Shown piece after piece: positions 29,199 to 37,130 of a stretch of DNA of 64,000 bases. The first letter of the stretch is position 1. Each line of letters opens with the position of its first letter. The notes below the pieces were generated by a model. The model ran no database searches and was not told the origin of the DNA. It worked only from the letters and a program-made list of their open reading frames with translations. This stretch comes from Anaerolineae bacterium (GTDB taxonomy: Bacteria > Chloroflexota > Anaerolineae > JAFGEY01). The translations under genes were made by a program, and so were the position numbers. The stretch spans positions 1-64,000 of the forward strand of contig JADHXD010000003.1 in NCBI GenBank assembly GCA_016783145.1. Direction: 5' to 3'.

Positions 29199-29231
29199 TC
29201 AACCTCCTGGTGTCCGTTTCCGCCCCCAAGT

Positions 29232-31532
29232 TCAGGTCTGCCGGCGGAAAAGCACTCCGTCGCGCGTTCGCATGAACAGAACCGGTATGCCCCAGTCCAT
29301 CACGTTCAGGTCGGTGGCAAACATCACCGCTTTGCGCCCTTCAGCCACAGCGGCATCAACCGGCCAACCATCGGCCAGAGTCCGGTAGAACTCGCCGGCA
29401 AAGATTGTAGCACTATGCTCAGAAATAGCAAATTGCATAGCCAACGTGGCCGAAAGACCAGCGCGCATAAGCTGTCCGGCGATGCTCCTGCCCGTCGCCC
29501 CGTGGGCGGTCATGCAGGCGTTCAGCACGGTGAGGCGGATGGTTGTATCGCGCAGCATATAGTGCAACTGTGTGGCCGAGACGGGATGCGGCTCGCCCTC
29601 CTCATCTTCCAGGACCAACATCCCCGTACGCGCGCGATCGTCGTATGCCCCGTGGCCGATGTAGTGCAGTACGTGAAAGGGACGGCGTGACATGGCCTGC
29701 AAGCTGCGTACGGTCGCGTGATCCAGGACCTCGATCTCGACCTTGCCCACGTGCTGGAGATAGTCCATGGCCTGGATGATCTGCGCCAGCTCGGCTTCCA
29801 CGTCGATCGGGTCCTGATCGGCCGGTTCGGCACTGACCAGCAGAATGCGCAGCGGCGAGTCGAATGCCAGCGGCGGCGGCTCCTGCTGGCGAGGGTCTGT
29901 GTACCTGGTGATTGGCGTCCGTGGGGATAGGGCTGGGAATGTCTGCGACTCGGGATCGTACAGATATTCCCACGGCAGATCCATCAGGTCGGGAGCCTCG
30001 ATGTTCAGCTTGAATCGAATCCCTCTGTGGTTCCCAGCCTCGGCCTGGCAGGCCTGGTACCACTGCTCGGTCTCTGGAGAGCTAAAGAGGGCCTGCCACA
30101 GGATCGTGCCCAGGGTGTGCAGATCGTCATAGTGGACCTGGCCCTTCTCCATCCGTTTCACGATCGCCCTCAACGCCGGAGACCCGATATCCAGCGCCAT
30201 TTGGCCGCTTCCGGTTCCCTTGCACGAATCGACTGCGATCGGAAAGGAGCCTCTTCTGCCGGATCTCGGAGAGATATGCAGGCCAAAGTCCAGGTAGTTC
30301 CTGGGATCCACGGCAGGAGGCAGGGGCAACACGTTCATCGCCCGTGCCGGTGACCTGTAGGCGCTCGCATCGGGGGCCGGCTCGTCGGCCGGGACGCTGG
30401 AAGATGAGAGCGGCACCACAGCGCCCACGGGCATGGCCTCAAAGTACTGGCGGAAGGCGCGCTCATAGATCCGATTGCGTACGGCACACCACGAACGTTC
30501 GCGCTCGACCCCGTCCACCGCCTCGACCGATCTGTCGCGCCGGAGGGCACCGATCACAAACAGGCGCGCCACGCGTGGATCGATGATGCTAAACGGTACG
30601 CTCTGGTTATCGATCATCATCTGGCGCAGGAGATAGGCGGCCTGGGGATACTTCCTGAGCTGGAGCGTCACGTACCTCAGGTTCTCGTCGCCCTCATACA
30701 TGCGATCGCTCGCTCGATCCACTTCTCCAGTGGTGATCCGCTTGAGCGAGGATCGTTCCCGGTGGCAAATGGCCTCGATCAAAGCACAGATCCGTTGGGT
30801 CAGGTAGGGGTGGCCCCCGGCGTGGTGCTGCACGTACTGCGGTACGCCCGGGTCTACCGGTCGGACCCGCTCCAGGTTCCGAACCAGTCGCTCGGTGCCC
30901 GCAAGGCAAAAGTCGGTCAAGTAAAGGGGCCTGCACACGTTGGCCAGCGGAGAAGTATGCCCGGTGGTCAGTTCATGCAGGTCAACCGCACCGGAGAATA
31001 CAAAGAGGTACTTTTTGAACGCGTGCTCCGAGTCGTGCACGCTGCTGGACGAGATGCTCCGCAGCGTCTCAAAGAACCCCATGTTGGAGATGAATGAGCC
31101 GACCTCGTCGAGGAGGATGACGATCCGCGTGCCGCGACAGTGACGCGCCAGGTCGAGCATGAACTCTCGAAAGCGGACCGGGCCATCCACAGCGCTGGCT
31201 ACAGCGCGCAGCTTGCCCGGGGTGATCAGCGTCTCCAGCAGCTCTTCGCGGATCTTGAGCGCAGCATGCGCATAGTTCTGCGCCACGCTGTTCACGCGAT
31301 AGGCCGAGAGATCCAGAAACGCGACCGGTTCTCCTTCCCGCTTTAGCTCACGGTACAGGCGATACAACAGCGTGGTCTTGCCCGTCTGGCGGGATCCCAG
31401 CAGAGCCACATAGTTCTGCACATATGGCCTGTGCACCTCGCGGAGGATGTCTTGCAGCTCTGGCCGCTCGACATAGATCGACTGATCCTGGTCAAAGTCC
31501 AGCGGCCCGGTGGTCTTGAACATCGGATTCAT
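29232..31532 (-). CDS. AAA-like (AAA_35-type) ATPase fused to C-terminal CHAT caspase-like domain
   Basis: 'VALLGSRQTGKTTLLYRLYRELK', 'IVILLDEVGSF'; CHAT 'LMDLPWEYLYDPE', 'HVLHYIGHGAYDD', 'LTVLNACMTAHGA'. ATG at 31532 gives an ATGA overlap with the upstream gene. Confidence 0.85.
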   Translation of the reverse strand: MNPMFKTTGPLDFDQDQSIYVERPELQDILREVHRPYVQNYVALLGSRQTGKTTLLYRLYRELKREGEPVAFLDLSAYRVNSVAQNYAHAALKIREELLETLITPGKLRAVASAVDGPVRFREFMLDLARHCRGTRIVILLDEVGSFISNMGFFETLRSISSSSVHDSEHAFKKYLFVFSGAVDLHELTTGHTSPLANVCRPLYLTDFCLAGTERLVRNLERVRPVDPGVPQYVQHHAGGHPYLTQRICALIEAICHRERSSLKRITTGEVDRASDRMYEGDENLRYVTLQLRKYPQAAYLLRQMMIDNQSVPFSIIDPRVARLFVIGALRRDRSVEAVDGVERERSWCAVRNRIYERAFRQYFEAMPVGAVVPLSSSSVPADEPAPDASAYRSPARAMNVLPLPPAVDPRNYLDFGLHISPRSGRRGSFPIAVDSCKGTGSGQMALDIGSPALRAIVKRMEKGQVHYDDLHTLGTILWQALFSSPETEQWYQACQAEAGNHRGIRFKLNIEAPDLMDLPWEYLYDPESQTFPALSPRTPITRYTDPRQQEPPPLAFDSPLRILLVSAEPADQDPIDVEAELAQIIQAMDYLQHVGKVEIEVLDHATVRSLQAMSRRPFHVLHYIGHGAYDDRARTGMLVLEDEEGEPHPVSATQLHYMLRDTTIRLTVLNACMTAHGATGRSIAGQLMRAGLSATLAMQFAISEHSATIFAGEFYRTLADGWPVDAAVAEGRKAVMFATDLNVMDWGIPVLFMRTRDGVLFRRQT

Positions 31533-33475
31533 GATAGCCCCCAATATCCCGGTGCTGCTTGCTCTCCCATTTGATGTCGCAAACTGGTGAGCAGGACATC
31601 GACCTCCTGGCTTTCCTGCACGACCTCGGGGAAAGCGCCGCTCGCAAACCGATACTGCTGCCCTTCTTTGAGCAAGATGCTGTACAGCCGAAGCCCGGCA
31701 ATGGCCGCTTCCAGAGCTTCCTGGGGCACCGCGAACCCGTGTTGGGTCAATTCCTCCTGGATGTCGCCAAAGGATACCTTTTCCCTGTCAGCGATCAGCA
31801 GCGTGATCACTTGCTCGAGAGCGCTGGTGTTCCCCCACGTGACCTCCAAAAAGTACTCGTGGAAACTGCTCGAATGGCGTACTTTATTCAGGTCAGCCGG
31901 GGTGATCTGCCGCGTGTGCCGCGCATTGGCCTCCAGGATGAGCTGCTGGCACAGGTACTGAACGAGGTTCGGATGGCACGAAGAGAGGTTGATGATCTCG
32001 TAAACGACCTCTTCCTGATCCTGGATGGAAACGCCCATCGCTTGCATGGGTTCAAGGATGATCCGCCTGGCGGCGTGTTCCCTGAGATAGCCCAGGTGGA
32101 TGACGTCACAGAAGTTGAACAGGGGCGAATGAGCTGCGTGTAGCTGGTTGTGCAGCACCCGCTCTCCGCAGAAAACAAACCGGCAGTGTCGCTCCTGAGA
32201 CATGGCGCGAAACAGGCCGAACAACGTCCCATCTCCATGCTCCAGGTCGTAGCTCAACAGGGCATCCACTTCGTCCAGGAGAACGACGACGGGCTCGTCT
32301 GCATTCTCCTCCCTCTGGTAGACGACGTAGCGGCGAAAGTCCTCAGCCGAACGGATCAGCGGATGCACTCTCCAGATCGTGGTCGCCGCCTCAAAGAACG
32401 CCTCCGGGGTTTTCACCGACTGGCAGTCCAGGTAGAGAATGCTGCTGCGGGCTACGCTCTCTGACAACAGGCGGTATACCTTGGCCAGGATCGAGGTCTT
32501 GCCGATCTTGCGCCCGCCGATGAGGGCGAAACTGGTGTCATTGATCTTGCGAGTGATGGTCTTGAGCTCGTGGTCTCGGCCAAAGAACATGTTTGCGGGG
32601 ACGGGACCGGATGTGACGTAGGGAGAGACGACGGTCAGGTCCACCTGCTGCAGCACGATCTCGACCAGCCGTTTGCCTGGATCCCTCGCGATGATGATCT
32701 GTCGCAGATCGTTCCCATTCAGAACGATAAAGTCGTGGATCGTGTCGCGCACGAGGTTCTTGAGGTTCTTGCGCGGGTCGAGGTGAACCGCAAAGTCGTT
32801 GAGATCGATGATCAGCGCAAAATAGCTGGTCATCGAGAGGATGCTCATCAGGCTGTGCAGATCGGTCAGGTCTTCTGGAGAACCTTCGTGGCGCCGCACA
32901 AAGACAACGGGGAAACGAGGAGGCACTTTGAGACGCAGCGCTGGGGCCCGGACGACGAATCCGTGCAAGCGACGGTACGTGCGCTGCTCTTCGGGTACGT
33001 GGACGAACCCCAGGATGTCAAAGAGTTGGGTGGCGATATTCGAAACGACGCTGTGGAAATTCTCTTCGGCATCGACCAGTTCCCACGCTGCCTTCCAACT
33101 GTGAAGGAAGGTCTTCATACGCAGGCGGTTCACCAACTCGATGCGCGGCAGGCTGTCGTAGAAGACGAGCGCGTCCTCGGGGTGCTCTTCGACGTACCTG
33201 CGCATGGTCGCCACCCACAGAGGCGGCGGAACGGAGGACAGGAAATACTCGTCCACCCACCCGTGCTGCATCAGCGCGTTGCGGATGCTCGTCTCCCAGG
33301 CCGGCCATCTATCCTCGGCCGAAGAAGCGGCGAGGTTTGAAACCGGGCCCGCCCCTGCTCGGCCCTTTGCACCAGACCTTCGCCTGCCGATCACGATCCA
33401 CGCGATCGCCGCGACCGCGATGGCAACAGCGCCAATGACGCCCCAAAGCCCTCGTTCGTTCAATGCCCCCCCCAA
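31529..33475 (-). CDS. Membrane-anchored STAND-like P-loop ATPase
   Basis: N-terminal TM 'WGVIGAVAIAVAAIAWIVIG', 'FFGRDHELKTITRKINDTSFALIGGRKIGKTSILAKVYRLL', 'VVVLLDEVDALL'; TTG start at 33475 preceded by AGGAGG. Confidence 0.8.
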   Translation of the reverse strand: MGGALNERGLWGVIGAVAIAVAAIAWIVIGRRRSGAKGRAGAGPVSNLAASSAEDRWPAWETSIRNALMQHGWVDEYFLSSVPPPLWVATMRRYVEEHPEDALVFYDSLPRIELVNRLRMKTFLHSWKAAWELVDAEENFHSVVSNIATQLFDILGFVHVPEEQRTYRRLHGFVVRAPALRLKVPPRFPVVFVRRHEGSPEDLTDLHSLMSILSMTSYFALIIDLNDFAVHLDPRKNLKNLVRDTIHDFIVLNGNDLRQIIIARDPGKRLVEIVLQQVDLTVVSPYVTSGPVPANMFFGRDHELKTITRKINDTSFALIGGRKIGKTSILAKVYRLLSESVARSSILYLDCQSVKTPEAFFEAATTIWRVHPLIRSAEDFRRYVVYQREENADEPVVVLLDEVDALLSYDLEHGDGTLFGLFRAMSQERHCRFVFCGERVLHNQLHAAHSPLFNFCDVIHLGYLREHAARRIILEPMQAMGVSIQDQEEVVYEIINLSSCHPNLVQYLCQQLILEANARHTRQITPADLNKVRHSSSFHEYFLEVTWGNTSALEQVITLLIADREKVSFGDIQEELTQHGFAVPQEALEAAIAGLRLYSILLKEGQQYRFASGAFPEVVQESQEVDVLLTSLRHQMGEQAAPGYWGLS

Positions 33476-33544
33476 GATCCTTCCCTCCTGCAATCCGTAG
33501 AGGTACGGTATGATGTGGTCGGTGTATCGTGGCGTTCGAGCCCT

Positions 33545-33573
33545 ATTATACACCAGAATGTGATTCTGGTAAA
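33545..33573 (-). promoter_or_regulatory. Promoter of the STAND-CHAT operon with embedded palindrome
   Basis: Minus strand TTTACC-17-TATAAT; palindrome ACCAGAAT-CAC-ATTCTGGT (33552-33570) fills the spacer. Confidence 0.7.
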
Positions 33574-33591
33574 AACGCACAGTACTCCGAT

Positions 33592-33620
33592 TTGACAAAA
33601 TCCGCGTTATGAGGGATAAT
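33592..33620 (+). promoter_or_regulatory. Sigma70 promoter of an orphan small transcription unit
   Basis: TTGACA-17-GATAAT. Confidence 0.75.
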
Positions 33621-33698
33621 GAATCCGAGTGTGCATCATCATTTCATTTTATGTAGCGTGCACACCGTCGCTATCTTTTTATATAGGAGGTGATGCGC

Positions 33699-33752
33699 AT
33701 GGATGGTAGTTACTCTAGGTACACGGTCCGGCATCACCTCCGGGTGAATTAG
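33699..33752 (+). CDS. 17-aa mini-ORF MDGSYSRYTVRHHLRVN
   Basis: ATG 8 nt after AGGAGG; lies inside the small transcription unit. Confidence 0.45.
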   Translation: MDGSYSRYTVRHHLRVN

Positions 33753-33767
33753 CCGGACCGGCCAAAA

Positions 33768-33797
33768 GCAGCGCACCCTTCGGGGTGCGCTGCCCTT
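33768..33797. terminator. Bidirectional terminator with UUCG tetraloop
   Basis: gcagcgcaccc-ttcg-gggtgcgctgc, followed by cctttt (+) and by tttt on the minus strand; placed between convergent units. Confidence 0.85.
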
Positions 33798-33823
33798 TTA
33801 TCCCCCTGTACGACGCCTGACCT

Positions 33824-36223
33824 TCACGATTCGCCATCGTAGCGCGGCAGCGCAACCCCGAGCATACTGCCTTCCCCTGGTGCGCTCTCTAGCCAGACAC
33901 GACCCCCGTGTCGTTCGACGATGCTCTTGACGATCGCCAGCCCGAGCCCCGTCCCCTGGACGCTCTCTGCGAGTTCATTGCGGCCTCGGAAAAAGCGATC
34001 AAAGACGTAGGGTTGGTCTTCCGGAGCGATGCCGATCCCGGTATCCCTGACCCGGAGGACGGCTTCCTGCCCCTCAAGAGCCACACACACGGCAACCCGC
34101 CCCCCCGCTGCGGTGTACTTTATCGCGTTGCTGAGCAGGTTATCGATGACCTGCCAAAGCCGCCCGAGGTTTCCAAGGACCAGGAGGTTCTCCTGCGGCA
34201 CGTCCACGTCGAGAACGAGTCCCCGTTCCTCAACCTGGTCGCGCCAGGTATCCGCTGAACGGGTCACGACGCCCCCCAGATCGCAGGGGGTCATCTCCAG
34301 CTCGATGTCTGCTTCCAGGCCTGCCAGATCCAGCAAGCCACTGGTCAGGTCCAGCAGTCGTGTGAGCTCCTGCCGGGCATTTGCCGCAAAATCCTGCTGC
34401 TGCTCGTTGAGCGGCCCGACCTGCTCGATCGCGTCCAAGAGGCTGTAGACCGTGCTCAGCGGGGACCGTAGATCGTGCGAAACTGCGGCCACAAACTCGG
34501 ACTTCATCTCGGACAGTTCCTTGATGCTCGTGACATCCTGCATCACCGTGACCAGACCGATTCCCGGAATCGGCGTCACCGAGACACTGAACGCGCGATC
34601 CCGATCCACGACGATCTCGCCGTAACCGATCTGCCCGCTGCTCTGGGCCTGATCGAGCAGCGTGGATAGGCTGGGATGGCCGATGAGCTCAGCGAGAAGC
34701 ATGCCAGTGCCCCTGGTTCGACCGGTGCCAAAGACTCGATGCGCCGCAGCATTCATCAGCACCACCCTGTCGTCTACGTCCGTGACGATCACCGGCTGCT
34801 CGATGCCGCGAATCACAGCCTCCAGCTTGGTCTGCTCCGCCTTAACCTGGTGGAACAGCCGGGCATTCTCGATCGCAGCCGCTGCATGCACCGCAAGCGC
34901 GGTCCACATCGCCCGGTGGGTTTCAGTGAACTTTGTCTCTGAGTCACGGTGGTCCCCATAGATCGCGCCTATCGGGCCAGAGGCACCCGTGATCGGCACA
35001 CAGATCGCTGCTCGTGGCTCGAAACCCGTTCCGTCCTCGATGCGTGTGCGCTCGACGATGGTCAGGATGGGCTCTCCCTCTTCGACCACGCGCTGGACAA
35101 TGCGGCGCGCAAACCGGAATTCGGGAGCATCCAGCGTCTCCGGGGCAAGCCCGCGGATCACCCGGTGAGCCGTCTCCTGCCTCCCCTCTCCGAGCAGCAC
35201 CAGGAATCCTCGCTCCGCGCCCACGATGTGAATAGCCACTTCCACGACCCTATCCAGGATCAGATCCAGGCGCAGCGTCGAGGAAAAGGTCGCGCCGATC
35301 TGCGAGATCGTCGTGCGCTCTATCTCGTTTTCGATCTCGGCGTGCAGGCCGATGTTCTCCAGCGCGATCGTTCCATAGCTAGCCAGGATCGCAAGCTTGT
35401 CGAGGTCGTCCTGCGAAAAAGGATGCGCATGCGCCAGTCGGGCGACGCGCAGCACACCAATGGGCCGCTCGCTGCTGCAGAGGGGCATATACGCCAACGC
35501 AGAGGCGGTGCCACCCTTCGTCGCGGCTCCCGAGGCAGGAAGGACCTGCGGAGAGCCACTCTCCAGGGCAAGCTGCACCATCGGATCCTGAACCGCCCGG
35601 TTGAGGGCACGAGCATGCTGCTGCCCCGCACTCAACCGGGAACGGATGTAGACCATCCCCACGTCGGGGTCCTGGAGGAATATGCCGCCGTCGTCCGCGT
35701 TCGTGACAAAGACCGCCGCCTCGACCAAACGATTCAGGACCTGTTGGCGATCGGGCTCGGAGATCATCGTCTGCCCGATAGCATAGAACGTCTTTTGCTC
35801 CAGAACCTGCCGCTGAAGCCGCTGCCCCAGGCGATCTCGCTCTCTGCGCAGCCGGGGTTCCTCCAAGGCCTGCTCTACCGCCGCCAACACCTCCTCTTCG
35901 ACAAGCGGCTCGCATACGCACGCCCTGACCCCGAGATGAAGGGCTCGCAAGACCGCTTCTGCCCTGTCCTGCGGTGCATAGATCAGCACAGGGAGGATGT
36001 GTCCGCGTTCCCGCAGCGATTCGAGGACCTGGATGTCAGAGAAACCGCAGCACCCCAGGCCCAGGATGAGCAGGTCGGGGTGAGCGTCACGGGCTCTCTG
36101 AACCGCACCCTCGGCCCTCTCCTCCTCCAGCGTTCGGTAGCCACGGGGCACCAGCACGCGGTCAACGATAAACCTGCGCGGCGCACACCGATCATCCACG
36201 ACCAAGACCAGTTCGTCCGCCAA
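33824..36223 (-). CDS. Pseudo-REC - GAF - GAF - PAS - histidine kinase
   Basis: HisKA 'FVAAVSHDLRSPLSTVYSLLDAIEQ', HATPase 'VRDTGIGIAPED', 'GTGLGLAIVKSIVERHGG'; N-terminal receiver fold lacking the phospho-Asp. Confidence 0.88.
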   Translation of the reverse strand: MADELVLVVDDRCAPRRFIVDRVLVPRGYRTLEEERAEGAVQRARDAHPDLLILGLGCCGFSDIQVLESLRERGHILPVLIYAPQDRAEAVLRALHLGVRACVCEPLVEEEVLAAVEQALEEPRLRRERDRLGQRLQRQVLEQKTFYAIGQTMISEPDRQQVLNRLVEAAVFVTNADDGGIFLQDPDVGMVYIRSRLSAGQQHARALNRAVQDPMVQLALESGSPQVLPASGAATKGGTASALAYMPLCSSERPIGVLRVARLAHAHPFSQDDLDKLAILASYGTIALENIGLHAEIENEIERTTISQIGATFSSTLRLDLILDRVVEVAIHIVGAERGFLVLLGEGRQETAHRVIRGLAPETLDAPEFRFARRIVQRVVEEGEPILTIVERTRIEDGTGFEPRAAICVPITGASGPIGAIYGDHRDSETKFTETHRAMWTALAVHAAAAIENARLFHQVKAEQTKLEAVIRGIEQPVIVTDVDDRVVLMNAAAHRVFGTGRTRGTGMLLAELIGHPSLSTLLDQAQSSGQIGYGEIVVDRDRAFSVSVTPIPGIGLVTVMQDVTSIKELSEMKSEFVAAVSHDLRSPLSTVYSLLDAIEQVGPLNEQQQDFAANARQELTRLLDLTSGLLDLAGLEADIELEMTPCDLGGVVTRSADTWRDQVEERGLVLDVDVPQENLLVLGNLGRLWQVIDNLLSNAIKYTAAGGRVAVCVALEGQEAVLRVRDTGIGIAPEDQPYVFDRFFRGRNELAESVQGTGLGLAIVKSIVERHGGRVWLESAPGEGSMLGVALPRYDGES

Positions 36224-36349
36224 ATCGCCTCCTCACTGCTACGCCCGCCCTTCCTCTGCCTCCAAGGCACCGAAGGGTGCACAGGAGAGACCTCACACAG
36301 ACGGGCGCTGCGGTGCCCCCAGGACGGCCTCACACCTGGGCCTATCCTC

Positions 36350-36378
36350 ATACTATCACATCCCTTCGAGAGCGTCAA
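36350..36378 (-). promoter_or_regulatory. Promoter of the pseudo-REC kinase
   Basis: Minus strand TTGACG-17-TAGTAT. Confidence 0.6.
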
Positions 36379-36397
36379 CTACACATAATGCAGACAT

Positions 36398-36517
36398 ACG
36401 GCTGTTGCAAAGTCCGAGGAGGGCGCATCCCCCGATGCGCCCGGCTTACTGGCGCACCGTCCCGCATCGGGGGATGCGGCACTCCCCAGTCAAGTCAAGC
36501 GACAATGCAACAGCCGT
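36398..36517. mobile_element. 120-bp MITE-like element
   Basis: 12-bp perfect TIRs acggctgttgca/tgcaacagccgt, flanked by 11-bp direct repeats aatgcagacat (36387-36397 and 36518-36528); internal 16-bp inverted repeat cgcatcccccgatgcg/cgcatcgggggatgcg. Confidence 0.75.
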
Positions 36518-36632
36518 AATGCAGACATCCTGAAGCGCCTTTGTCCAGGCGGCAAGTCCCTTGGAAGGTCTTTTGCAGGCCACCGTAGGGCACGATTCCA
36601 TTCGTGCCGGCTGCGACCGAGCAAGCCCTCTG

Positions 36633-36778
36633 CGAGGATCTACGCCCGCCGGTGTCGCACAGGCCCCCTTCGAGGATCTACGCGCGCCGGTGTCGCACAG
36701 GCCCCCTTCGAGGATCTACGCGCGCCGGTGTCGCACAGGCCCCCTTCGAGGATCTACGCGCGCCGGTGTCGCACAGGC
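36633..36778. repeat. 38-bp tandem repeat, about 3.8 copies
   Basis: Unit cgaggatctacgcgcgccggtgtcgcacaggccccctt starting at 36633, 36671, 36709 and 36747. Confidence 0.92.
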
Positions 36779-37130
36779 GAGCCGCTTGCCCTGTCCCGTC
36801 TGGGCCAGGACGGGGTTCTACGGTCCAGAGAGCCGCTTGCACAACTTCTGCAAATTCGTCGATCTGTGGTACAATCGGCTATCTGCGCCGCTTGCCACGG
36901 CGCTCGCCTCCGGTACGAGCGGCGCAAGCGTATGGAAAGCGACATCCAGCCGTCCGGTTTGGTAAGGAAAACGCGAGTACAGTAGTCAGGATAGCGAAGG
37001 CGTGTACGAGGGCCATGCGGGTGCCCACCAGGAGAGAGCGGAGAACACCGTCAGCCGGGCGCTGTGTCCGATCGCGACGGGCAGTGCCCGTCGACCCTCC
37101 GGGTCTGTACGTGCAGAGGATTAGCGCTGA

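Larger units (their letters stand above)
33627..33797 (+). ncRNA. Candidate structured small RNA / small mRNA
   Basis: Promoter just upstream; 5' stem gtgtgca/tgcacac; SD/anti-SD helix 33686-33696 with 33731-33741; hairpin ggtccgg/ccggacc; UUCG terminator. Confidence 0.6.

Noticed and set aside
28074-29690. 538-aa plus-strand ORF
   Set aside because: Antisense to pfkA, the methyltransferase and the CHAT gene, all with convincing motifs.
34949-36388. 479-aa plus-strand ORF
   Set aside because: Antisense to the pseudo-REC kinase; no domain signature.
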